NCBI GenBank assembly: GCA_009695195.1 | Contig: SIBJ01000001.1 | Location: 157,110-221,109 of the forward strand | DNA: 64,000 nucleotides | Source of the DNA: Pedosphaera sp. | GTDB lineage: Bacteria > Verrucomicrobiota > Verrucomicrobiia > Limisphaerales > JADLHS01 | Reading direction: 5' to 3' | Shown: piece after piece, positions 44,310 through 51,968 of the stretch | How positions within the stretch are numbered: the first letter of the stretch is position 1 | How the letters are laid out: each line of letters begins with the position of its first letter | Program-made: the position numbers and the translations under genes | The notes under the pieces: model-generated | The model's database searches: none | Told to the model about the DNA's origin: nothing | What the model saw: the letters and a program-made list of their open reading frames with translations, nothing else

Positions 44310-45262
44310 GCCTCCTCGTCGGGCCGCGTGACCTGAAGGTAAATGTCTTCCAGCGAATGACGGTTGCGCGTCAGTTCGCGAAGCAGCCAGCCGCGCTCCT
44401 TGGCCAGCAGAAAGATTTGCGGGCGCAAATCCAATCCGTCGCGCGGCGTGAGCGCACAACGCTGGAACTGGCCGTCGGCGGCGGAGATGTTGAAATTCTG
44501 GATCTCCGCGACCTGCGTCCAGCACGCTTCCAATTCCGCGACGGACGCGGCGATCTCGACGACGATCTGGCTGTTACCGGCCATGACTTTTTGCAGGTTC
44601 TCCGGCGTGTCCGCGGCGAGGATGCGGCCATCGAACATGATGAGCATCCGGTTGCAGGTCATTTCCGCCTCGGGGAGGATGTGGGTCGAAATCAAAACGG
44701 TGTGTTTCTCCGCGAGACTTTTGATGAGTTGGCGCACGCTGCGGATCTGATGCGGGTCCAACCCGATGGTCGGTTCGTCGAGGATGATCAGTTCCGGCTC
44801 ATGCACCAGCGCATCGGCGAGACCGACCCGTTGTTTGTAGCCTTTGGAAAGCTGGCCGATGATGCGCTTGCTGACTTCGGTCAGGCCGAATTGTTCCATC
44901 ACCACGGTCGCGCGCTCGCGCGATTGCCGGAGGCCGAGGCCTTTCAAGCGCCCGCGAAACTTCAGGTATTCGCGCACGCGCATCTCGGGGTGCAGCGGAT
45001 TGTTCTCCGGCATGTAGCCGATGCGGCGGCGGACTTCCTGCGAATCGCGAAACACATCCAGCCCCGCCACGCGCGCGGTGCCGGAGGTGGCGGGGAGAAA
45101 ACAGGAAAGGATCCGCATGGTGGTGCTCTTGCCCGCGCCATTGGGGCCGAGCAGGCCGACGATCTCGCCGCGATTGACGGTGAAGGAAATATCGCGCACC
45201 GCGGTGCGACCCGCGAAACGCCTGGTCAGGTTGACCACTTCAATCATCGTGCCATTGTCCAT
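44306..45262 (-). CDS. ABC transporter ATPase (GldA-like)
   Basis: A 318-residue ATP-binding subunit. Walker A GPNGAGKST is at 39-47, the Q-loop in YMPENNPLH, the signature LSKGYKQR at about 139, and Walker B LIILDEPTIGLDP follows. A C-terminal extension (from about residue 220) has the DUF4162-like fold typical of ABC-2 ATPases. It drives the GldF/GldG-like complex. A second ATG five codons inside (MIEVVNLT) could be the start. Confidence 0.92.
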   Translation of the reverse strand: MDNGTMIEVVNLTRRFAGRTAVRDISFTVNRGEIVGLLGPNGAGKSTTMRILSCFLPATSGTARVAGLDVFRDSQEVRRRIGYMPENNPLHPEMRVREYLKFRGRLKGLGLRQSRERATVVMEQFGLTEVSKRIIGQLSKGYKQRVGLADALVHEPELIILDEPTIGLDPHQIRSVRQLIKSLAEKHTVLISTHILPEAEMTCNRMLIMFDGRILAADTPENLQKVMAGNSQIVVEIAASVAELEACWTQVAEIQNFNISAADGQFQRCALTPRDGLDLRPQIFLLAKERGWLLRELTRNRHSLEDIYLQVTRPDEEA

Positions 45263-45316
45263 GCTTCGGGTGCGGAGAGTAGTCGAGAAGTGGCGGGCCG
45301 GGCGAACAAAAATTCC

Positions 45317-46666
45317 CTAACGCAGGATCACCGTCGTGTTGTAACGCCCGGCGCCGGCGCCGAAGGACGGCGGCACCACGAAGGAAATCGCCACACGCTC
45401 GCCGGCGGTTCGCGCCGAAAGCACGTCGGCGGCGTCGAATACTTCACTGGTTTTCTGATCATCAATGGCGACGATCACAAATCCGGCGCGCAACTTCGCC
45501 TTGTCGGCCAGGCTGTCCTTCTCGATGGATTCGATGATCACGCCATCGCCGGGCGCGCCGCTGACGCTGGCGGCGTTGGTGGCGGTGATGTTTTCCAGTC
45601 GCACACCAATCCGTTGCCGGATGAGGTCGTCGAAACTCACCAGTCTGGCGGTGAGCGACCGCCGCCGACCGTTCTCCTCGACCTCCAGCGCCGCCGCATT
45701 GTCGGGCCGCGCGGTGACGAGGCGTTGGAATTCCACGAGATTGCGCGCCGGCTGGTGGTTGACGTTGAGGACGCGCTGGCCCACGCGCAAGCCGGCCTGG
45801 TCGGCGGGACTGCGCGGCTGCACAAAGGAGATGGTCAACGGCGCATTGAAGGGCGTGACGCGCGCGCCGAACCACAAAGCCCGCGCCGATTCCGGCGTGT
45901 AGAATTTCGCCAGCGCCGCGGCGATCTGCTTCACCGGGATCGCAAACCCGATGCCCTGACCCTCGCCCTCGGCGACGTTGATGCCGATCAGTTCCCCGCG
46001 CAAGTTGATCAGCGGGCCGCCGCTGTTGCCCGGGTTGATGTCCGCGTCCGTTTGCAACCACTCCTGAACCTTGCCATGCGACGGCAGCCGCCGGCTCCGG
46101 GAACTCAGGATGCCGCGCGTGACGGTGCCGCCGAGGCCGAACGGATTGCCCACGGCGATCACCGATTCGCCGAGGAGCAGGTCGTCGTCCTTCGCCAGCT
46201 TCATGGCGTGAAATTTTTTCCCGTCGGGCGCCTGGATGCGTAACAGCGCCAGATCCGTATCGCGAATGGTCTTGCCGCGTTCGACATCCCAGATGGTGCC
46301 GTCGGACAGTTTCACCTGCACCCGCGAGGCGCGCTCCAGCACGTGCAGATTCGTCAGAAAATAACCGTCTTCATCAATAATGACACCCGAGCCGACGCTG
46401 TTGAGTTCCTCTTTTTGATGGCCGTAGAATCGTTGGAAAATGGGGTCGTAGGAATCGAGGACTTTTACAATTTTTGACGTGGCAATGTTCACCACGCACG
46501 GCAAGGCCTTCTCCACCGCCGCCACCGTCGCATCGCGGCGGAGGTCCGCGCCCGGCGCTTCGGCCGACGGCGGCGCGCAACCCCAGCCGCCCGCGAGACA
46601 CGCGAGGACAATCCAACCGGAGAGAGATTTTTTTCGCTGAGACGTCACTTCCATATCAACAGGCAT
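45317..46666 (-). CDS. HtrA/DegP-like serine protease with PDZ domains
   Basis: A 449-residue envelope protease. The catalytic triad is His108 (TNLHV), Asp138 (DTDLALL) and Ser215 (GNSGGPL). Two PDZ-like domains follow (RSPADQAGLRVGQRVLNVNH and SLADKAKLRAGFVIVAIDDQ). The N-terminus has a hydrophobic segment ending GGWGCAPPS. Cys30 might be lipidated, but the lipobox is not canonical. It would degrade misfolded periplasmic proteins. The neighbours do not add information. Confidence 0.9.
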   Translation of the reverse strand: MPVDMEVTSQRKKSLSGWIVLACLAGGWGCAPPSAEAPGADLRRDATVAAVEKALPCVVNIATSKIVKVLDSYDPIFQRFYGHQKEELNSVGSGVIIDEDGYFLTNLHVLERASRVQVKLSDGTIWDVERGKTIRDTDLALLRIQAPDGKKFHAMKLAKDDDLLLGESVIAVGNPFGLGGTVTRGILSSRSRRLPSHGKVQEWLQTDADINPGNSGGPLINLRGELIGINVAEGEGQGIGFAIPVKQIAAALAKFYTPESARALWFGARVTPFNAPLTISFVQPRSPADQAGLRVGQRVLNVNHQPARNLVEFQRLVTARPDNAAALEVEENGRRRSLTARLVSFDDLIRQRIGVRLENITATNAASVSGAPGDGVIIESIEKDSLADKAKLRAGFVIVAIDDQKTSEVFDAADVLSARTAGERVAISFVVPPSFGAGAGRYNTTVILR

Positions 46667-46756
46667 TGCCCCGTTTCGTTTCGTTCAAAATAACCGCAGC
46701 GCCCCGATCAGATCGAGGTTGACTTTGCGAGAGCACCGGCGCAAAAGCAATCCCAA

Positions 46757-48247
46757 GTGACCCCGCATCCGCCCAATCGCTACGCGCAATGGCGACTCCG
46801 CTCCGGCGCCGCCCTCGCGCTCCGCGACGATTGCGATTCCCCGCCTGAGCGCCTGCTCCAAGCCATCTGGCTGCATCAACGGCTGCGACGGGATGAATTG
46901 CGCACGTTGGACGGCGAATCGGTGCGCGTGCTTCATCCGGGTTTTGTCAGCGTCGAAGGCGGGCCGGATTTTCGCGGCGCGGTTTTGCAATTTGGAAACC
47001 AGCCGCCGCAATCCGGCGACGTGGAAGTGGACGTTCGCGTCAGCGGCTGGCGCGCGCACAGGCATGATAAAAATCCGGCGTTCAAAAACGTTCTGCTGCA
47101 CGTCGTATGGGATGTGGAGCGCGCCGGGTTTGGAGTTCCACCTTCAGGCGGCTCCGCAGTCCCGAACCGCCTGAAGGCGGAACTCCAAACCGGCGTGTTC
47201 TCGACACTCGCGTTGCGCGGAGTTCTCGACGCGCCGCTCGGCGAAATGAGCGTCCAGCTCGAACGCGAACCCGTGAAGTCGCTGCCGGAAAATCTGCGTG
47301 GAAAATGTTCCGGGCCGTTGCGCGACCTGGCGCCGGACGAGTTGACGGAGTTGTTGCAGCAGGCGGCGCGCGTGCGGTTCGAGGCGAAGGCCGCGCAGCT
47401 TCAAGCCCGCGCGCGGCAGGCGGGCTGGGAGCAGGCGTTGTGGGAAGGGTTGTTTCGCGCCGCCGGCTACAAGCACAACGTCTGGCCGATGCAAAGTCTC
47501 GCGGAATTGCGTTCGCGCTGGGCCGATGAAAAGAAATCACCGCTCACGATGCAGGCGCGACTGCTCGGCCTGAGCGGATTGTTGCCCGCGGATGTGTCGC
47601 GCAAAGAATCGGCGGCGGACGGTTACGTGCGACGCGTGTGGGATTGCTGGTGGCGCGAGCGCGATGAATTCAGCGACGCGATCCTGCCGCGCGCCGTCTG
47701 GCGATTTCACGGGCTGCGCCCCGCGAATCATCCGCAGCGCCGGCTCGCGCTCGCGGCGCATTGGATTGCGGAGGACAAATTGCCGGCGGCGCTGGAGAAG
47801 TGGTGCGACGCGTCGCTGGCGGACAAATCGCTGGAGCGTTCGCTGCTCGAAATTTTCCAGATCGAGCGCGATGAATTCTGGTCGTGGCACTGGACGTTCC
47901 GCTCGGCGCGATTGAAGCAACCGCAACCGCTCATCGGCGCGACGCGCGTCACGGACCTCGCCATCAACGTCGCGCTGCCGTGGCTGTGGACGCGCGCGAT
48001 CGAGGGGAAGAATGAGAAGTTGCGTGACGAAATCGCGCGGCGTTATTTCGCGTGGCCGGCGGCGGAGGACAATTCGATTTTGCGGCTGGCGCGGCAGCGG
48101 TTGTTAAGCAGCGCGTCGGTGAAATATTTTCGTCACGCCGCGCTGCAACAGGGATTGATCCAGATCGTGCGGGATTTTTGCGACCACTCGAACGCCGTGT
48201 GCGACCAGTGTGAATTCCCCGAACTGGTGAAGCAGTGGAAAGGCTGA
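46757..48247 (+). CDS. DUF2851 family protein with repeat-derived insert
   Basis: A 496-residue DUF2851 protein (VSVEGGPDFRGAVLQFGNQP, DVEVDVRVSGWRAHRHDKNP at the start, then the long helical rest). It ends in FCDHSNAVCDQCEFPELVKQ, which carries paired cysteines. The function of DUF2851 is not known. Residues 124-145 (FGVPPSGGSAVPNRLKAELQ) are encoded by a perfect-looking palindrome (47128-47190) and are absent from what I know of the family. The gene remains open. Start ATG 46757 is not certain, but there is no better one. Confidence 0.8.
   Translation: MTPHPPNRYAQWRLRSGAALALRDDCDSPPERLLQAIWLHQRLRRDELRTLDGESVRVLHPGFVSVEGGPDFRGAVLQFGNQPPQSGDVEVDVRVSGWRAHRHDKNPAFKNVLLHVVWDVERAGFGVPPSGGSAVPNRLKAELQTGVFSTLALRGVLDAPLGEMSVQLEREPVKSLPENLRGKCSGPLRDLAPDELTELLQQAARVRFEAKAAQLQARARQAGWEQALWEGLFRAAGYKHNVWPMQSLAELRSRWADEKKSPLTMQARLLGLSGLLPADVSRKESAADGYVRRVWDCWWRERDEFSDAILPRAVWRFHGLRPANHPQRRLALAAHWIAEDKLPAALEKWCDASLADKSLERSLLEIFQIERDEFWSWHWTFRSARLKQPQPLIGATRVTDLAINVALPWLWTRAIEGKNEKLRDEIARRYFAWPAAEDNSILRLARQRLLSSASVKYFRHAALQQGLIQIVRDFCDHSNAVCDQCEFPELVKQWKG
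47128..47190 (+). repeat. Palindromic repeat inside the DUF2851 gene
   Basis: Arms of 24 bases, GTTTGGAGTTCCACCTTCAG (47128 on, ending GCGG) and the complement ending AACTCCAAAC (47190), agree at 23 of 24 positions around a 15-base loop. The wording (GGAGTTCC...AACTCC) is that of an intergenic repeat. It lies in frame and adds about 21 residues. Confidence 0.8.
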
Positions 48248-48260
48248 GTCGCGAGCAAAG

Positions 48261-48436
48261 CTAGACCGGGCCCGCCTGGCCGTTCACATTCAAGCCCGTG
48301 AACGGATTGTTGGCAAAACCGTCTGCGCCTTCGGCTTCATCCGGCCCCTGAATTTTCACCGCAGGAACGTGTGGTTGCGCTTGCAGCTTGGGCTTCGTTT
48401 TGGGTTGTCCGCCGTCTTCGCCCGGCTCGCCTCGTG
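48261..48436 (-). other. Probable frameshifted C-terminal tail of infC
   Basis: Read on the minus strand, the frame offset from the annotated infC end encodes GEPGEDGGQPKTKPKLQAQP, then KIQGPDEAEGADGFANNPFT and GLNVNGQAGPV before a TAG at 48261. The codon use and composition look genuine. The overlapping infC tail in the current frame is Arg/Ser/Cys-rich and looks out of frame. A one- or two-base shift near 48430 would join them. Confidence 0.5.
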
Positions 48437-49018
48437 ATCGGTTTCGTCTTGACGGGGATTCTTTGCGCGCTTGTTACGCGGCAGCGGGCTGATCATCAGC
48501 GTGATGCTGCGGCCCACGAGCTTCGGCGTGAAATCGGGGTGACCGTACGGCGCGATGTCGGCGACGAACTTGGTGATGACCTGAAAACCGAATTCCGTGT
48601 GCGCCATTTCCCGGCCGCGAAATTTCAACACCACTTTCACCTTCATGTCTTCGCACAGGAAATTCACGGCATGATCGGTCTTGACGCCGAGATCGTGCGG
48701 GTCAATGCGCGGGCTGAGCTGGATCTCTTTGACGATGGTGGCGTGCTGGTGCTTCTTGGATTCCTTCTCCTTCTTGGCGAGTTCATAACGGAACTTGCCG
48801 AAGTCCACCAGCCGGCAGACCGGCGGCGTGGCGGTGGCCGCGATCTCGACGAGGTCCACACCGTTGGCGCGGGCTTGGGCGAGCGCGTCGTTCAGGGAAA
48901 TGACGCCGAGCTGTTTGCCATCCACTCCGATGACGCGGACTTCGCGGGCACGGATTTTCCCGTTGATCCTGATAAACGAGGCGGGCGAGGAGTTACGTGG
49001 GGAATAAGGGCGGCTCAA
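48356..49018 (-). CDS. infC: Translation initiation factor IF-3
   Basis: Binds the 30S subunit, prevents premature 50S joining and checks the initiator tRNA. The 220-residue protein has the N-domain (RINGKIRAREVRVIGVDGKQ and LVDFGKFRYELAKKEKE) and the C-domain (KEIQLSPRIDPHDLGVKTDH, VVLKFRGREMAHTEFG). The last 40 residues are basic and look frameshifted (see the tail at 48261-48436). A long acidic/Pro-rich tail is likely in the intact protein. Unusually, rpmI and rplT are not next to it. Confidence 0.93.
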   Translation of the reverse strand: MSRPYSPRNSSPASFIRINGKIRAREVRVIGVDGKQLGVISLNDALAQARANGVDLVEIAATATPPVCRLVDFGKFRYELAKKEKESKKHQHATIVKEIQLSPRIDPHDLGVKTDHAVNFLCEDMKVKVVLKFRGREMAHTEFGFQVITKFVADIAPYGHPDFTPKLVGRSITLMISPLPRNKRAKNPRQDETDHEASRAKTADNPKRSPSCKRNHTFLR

Positions 49019-49169
49019 GACACCCTCGGGAGTTGTGGCTTCATGCTTTCGGCTGCTGACTTTTCGGCGGATTCATCGGTAGTAACGGCTTGTTAATACG
49101 CGACGAAGCGGCGGTGTTCAAGTAAAAACTGGCCTTGAATTGTCGCTGGCCACAACAAGGTTCCAGTCG

Positions 49170-50240
49170 CTACGCCGTCGCGACAGGCTGGGCGCGCTTC
49201 GCCAAAATGGCCGTGATGATCTTGTCGGCGAGCGCGGGATTTTCGGTGAGCGCCTTTTGCGCGGCGTCCTTGCCCTGACCGATGAGTTCGCCGTCGAATT
49301 GCAGCCACGCGCCTTTCTTGTCCACGGCGCCGCTGGTGATGCCCACGTCGAGGATGCTGCCTTCCTTGTTGATGCCGTGGTTGTAGATGATGTCGAACTC
49401 GGCCTCAGCGAACGGCGGCGCGACCTTGTTCTTGACGACCTTCACGCGCACATGATTGCCGGTGGCGTTGCCGGCGGCGTCCTTGAGCGTTTCCTTGCGG
49501 CGGATGTCGAGCCGCACACTGGCGTAAAATTTCAACGCCTTGCCGCCCGGCGTCGTCTCCGGGTTACCGAACATCACGCCGACTTTTTCGCGCAATTGAT
49601 TCGTGAAGATGCACGTGGTCTTGGATTTTCCCAGGATGGCGGTGAGCTTGCGCAACGCCTGCGACATGAGCCGCGCCTGCATCCCCATCGTGGCCATGCC
49701 CATCTCGCCTTCGAGTTCCGCCTTGGGCACGAGCGCGGCGACGGAATCAATCACGATCACGTCCAGCGCGTTCGAGCGGGCGAGCGTTTCGCAAATCGTC
49801 AAGGCTTCCTCGCCGCTGTCCGGCTGCGACACCAGAAGATCGTCGAGATTCACGCCGAGTTTTTTGGCGTAGCCCGGATCGAGCGCGTGTTCGGCGTCAA
49901 TGAACGCGGCGAGGCCGCCGGCTTTTTGCGCGTTGGCGATGACGTGGAGCATGAGCGTGGTCTTGCCGGAGGATTCCGGGCCGAAGATTTCAATGACGCG
50001 CCCGCGCGGGATGCCGCCCACGCCGAGCGCGAGGTCGAGCGCGAGCGCGCCGGTGGGGATGACATCAATTTTCACCTGCGCGCGGGCATCGCCGAGGCGC
50101 ATGATGCTGCCGTCGCCGTACGCTTTGGTGATGGAGGAGATGGCGGCTTCGAGTTCGCGCGCGCGGGTGGCGGCGAGCTTGGCGGCTTCAGCGGCCTTGG
50201 TGTCCGGGGTGGATTTTTCGACGTTGGTTTTCGGTGGCAT
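49170..50240 (-). CDS. recA: RecA recombinase
   Basis: Forms filaments on single-stranded DNA for homologous recombination and SOS induction. The 356-residue protein has Walker A GPESSGKT (87-94), Walker [21 protein letters not shown], and the L2 region [20 protein letters not shown]. The N-terminal extension of about 25 residues is Lys/Ala-rich. The C-terminus is short and not strongly acidic. Clearly complete and single copy in the window. Confidence 0.97.
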   Translation of the reverse strand: MPPKTNVEKSTPDTKAAEAAKLAATRARELEAAISSITKAYGDGSIMRLGDARAQVKIDVIPTGALALDLALGVGGIPRGRVIEIFGPESSGKTTLMLHVIANAQKAGGLAAFIDAEHALDPGYAKKLGVNLDDLLVSQPDSGEEALTICETLARSNALDVIVIDSVAALVPKAELEGEMGMATMGMQARLMSQALRKLTAILGKSKTTCIFTNQLREKVGVMFGNPETTPGGKALKFYASVRLDIRRKETLKDAAGNATGNHVRVKVVKNKVAPPFAEAEFDIIYNHGINKEGSILDVGITSGAVDKKGAWLQFDGELIGQGKDAAQKALTENPALADKIITAILAKRAQPVATA

Positions 50241-50277
50241 AGGTCAGGAAATTTGTTGTGATGTTGTTGTGTGGCGC

Positions 50278-50306
50278 AGACTAGCGAGGCGCCGGTGTTT
50301 AGTCAA
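50278..50306 (-). promoter_or_regulatory. Candidate recA promoter
   Basis: Read on the minus strand, TTGACT (50306-50301) and TAGTCT (50283-50278) are separated by 17 bases, about 35 bases before the recA ATG. The -35 is good and the -10 is weak. No LexA-type operator is recognised. Confidence 0.4.
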
Positions 50307-50322
50307 ACTTCGTAGAAAGGAA

Positions 50323-50452
50323 AAGCTTCCAAGCACCAACCTCCAAGCTCCAGAGAAACTTCAAATTCCAAACACCAAAACTCCCGGACGCCATCGGATC
50401 ACGTTTGGTGCTTGGTGATTCTCTGGAGCTTGGAGGTTGGTGCTTGGAGCTT
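50323..50452. repeat. Long inverted repeat upstream of recA
   Basis: The left arm 50323-50357 (AAGCTTCCAAGCACCAACCT then CCAAGCTCCAGAGAA) and right arm 50419-50452 are complementary along about 34 bases with a single one-base indel. The loop is about 61 bases. This is the best preserved member of the CCAAGCTCCA family in the window. The recA/oxidoreductase spacer holds no gene. Confidence 0.8.
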
Positions 50453-50522
50453 TGATGCTGGCGCTGAAACAAAACGGCGCACCGCGAAGGGAACCGCGAT
50501 GCGCCGGATGTGAAACGATTAT

Positions 50523-51914
50523 TCAGATCGTCGGCAATTCAACCTTGTCCTTGAAGATGTCGTGATCGCCGGGCATCGGCGGTTTCAGCGTGCGGAACGC
50601 GCCCCACTTCATGCCTGCGGGATTGGTGTAGAGTTCGGCGGGAGCGTAGGCGAATTTGGATTTCACCACGTCATCCCACTCGACCACCGAGCCGCTGTAA
50701 GCCGCTTCGCGGCCCATGATGGCGGTGACGCAACTGTCGGTGACCTGCGCGGCCTCGTTCAAAGGCGTGTCGTTGACGATCGCGTTGATGAGGTCAACGT
50801 GCTCCTGCACATACGGATCAATGGCCTTCTCGCGGAAACGCCAGCCTTCACCCTGCGTCGGCTTGATGTTGCCGCCGGGATTGGCCGTACCCTTCGTGCC
50901 AACGACGGCTTCGCTGACGGAGGAAAAGTCGCGTTTGATCTGGCCGCAATAGCTGTGCATGCGCACGCCGTTGGCGTATTCGAATTCGACTGCGAAGTTA
51001 TCCCAGATTTCACCGGACTTGTTACCCAGTTGCTGGCGGGCGCCCATGCCCCAGGCTTTCACCGGATGCCCCTGCATGATCCAGTTGCAGACGTCAATGT
51101 TGTGAACGTGCTGCTCACAGATGTGATCACCGCAGAGCCAGATGTAGTGATACCAGTTGGCAATCTGGCGTTCGAGATCGGAGCCGGCCTTCGCCTCCTC
51201 CGCCGCGCGATGCCAGATGGGGCCGCCGTTGACCCAGTAAGCGCGGAGATCGGTGACGTCGCCGATCGCGCCATCGTGAATGCGCTTGATCGTCTCGATG
51301 TAGCCTTTCTCGTGACGGCGTTGGGTGCCGGCGGCGACCTTGAGATTTTTCTTTTTCGCCTCTTCGGCGGCGGCATACATGATCTGGGCGCCGACACCGT
51401 CCACGCAAACGGGTTTCTCGGTGAAAATATGTTTGCCGGCTTCCACACAGGCCTTGAAGTGCGCGGCGCGAAATCCCGGCGGCGTCGCGAGGATGCAGTA
51501 GTTCACGCCGGGCACAGCCAGCGCCTTTTGAAAGCCGTCGAAGCCGCTGAAGCAGTTGTCCGCCGGCACGCCGAAGTGTTGGAGGCCGCCCATCGCCTTG
51601 TCCTGAAAAATATCGGCGACGGCCACGATCTTGGCCTCCACTCCGGCGATTTTTGCCGCTTCAAGAAAATTCTTGCCGGCACCGCCGCCGCGACCGCCCA
51701 GGCCGATGAGGATGGCGTTGATGGACATTTTGTTTTGCGCGTGAAGGACTGCTGGAGCAGCTACTGCGGCTGCAACGGTTGCTGTCTTTTTCTTGTGGGC
51801 CGCGCAGCCGGCTAACACGACTCCGATAGCGGTGCCTCCGGCGGCGGCGCTGGTGGCTCTCAAAAAATGCCGGCGCGAAACCGACGACGATTGCGATGGT
51901 TGATTTTTTTGCAT
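50523..51914 (-). CDS. Gfo/Idh/MocA-family oxidoreductase, Tat-exported
   Basis: A 463-residue NAD(P)-dependent oxidoreductase with an N-terminal twin-arginine signal (SRRHFLRATSAAAGGTAIG), followed by a possible lipobox (VLAGCAAHK). The Rossmann fold shows INAILIGLGGRGGGAG (65-80), and TEKPVCVDGVG carries the conserved Lys of the family. Such exported Gfo/Idh proteins are very common in planctomycetes and verrucomicrobia, and their sugar substrates are mostly unknown. It lies 54 bases downstream of the VCBS/formylglycine-type gene on the same strand. Confidence 0.9.
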   Translation of the reverse strand: MQKNQPSQSSSVSRRHFLRATSAAAGGTAIGVVLAGCAAHKKKTATVAAAVAAPAVLHAQNKMSINAILIGLGGRGGGAGKNFLEAAKIAGVEAKIVAVADIFQDKAMGGLQHFGVPADNCFSGFDGFQKALAVPGVNYCILATPPGFRAAHFKACVEAGKHIFTEKPVCVDGVGAQIMYAAAEEAKKKNLKVAAGTQRRHEKGYIETIKRIHDGAIGDVTDLRAYWVNGGPIWHRAAEEAKAGSDLERQIANWYHYIWLCGDHICEQHVHNIDVCNWIMQGHPVKAWGMGARQQLGNKSGEIWDNFAVEFEYANGVRMHSYCGQIKRDFSSVSEAVVGTKGTANPGGNIKPTQGEGWRFREKAIDPYVQEHVDLINAIVNDTPLNEAAQVTDSCVTAIMGREAAYSGSVVEWDDVVKSKFAYAPAELYTNPAGMKWGAFRTLKPPMPGDHDIFKDKVELPTI

Positions 51915-51968
51915 GGTTGTTTTTCGTTGCGGGTTAGGATTGTTTCAGATTTTTTCCAGCGGTCGGAC

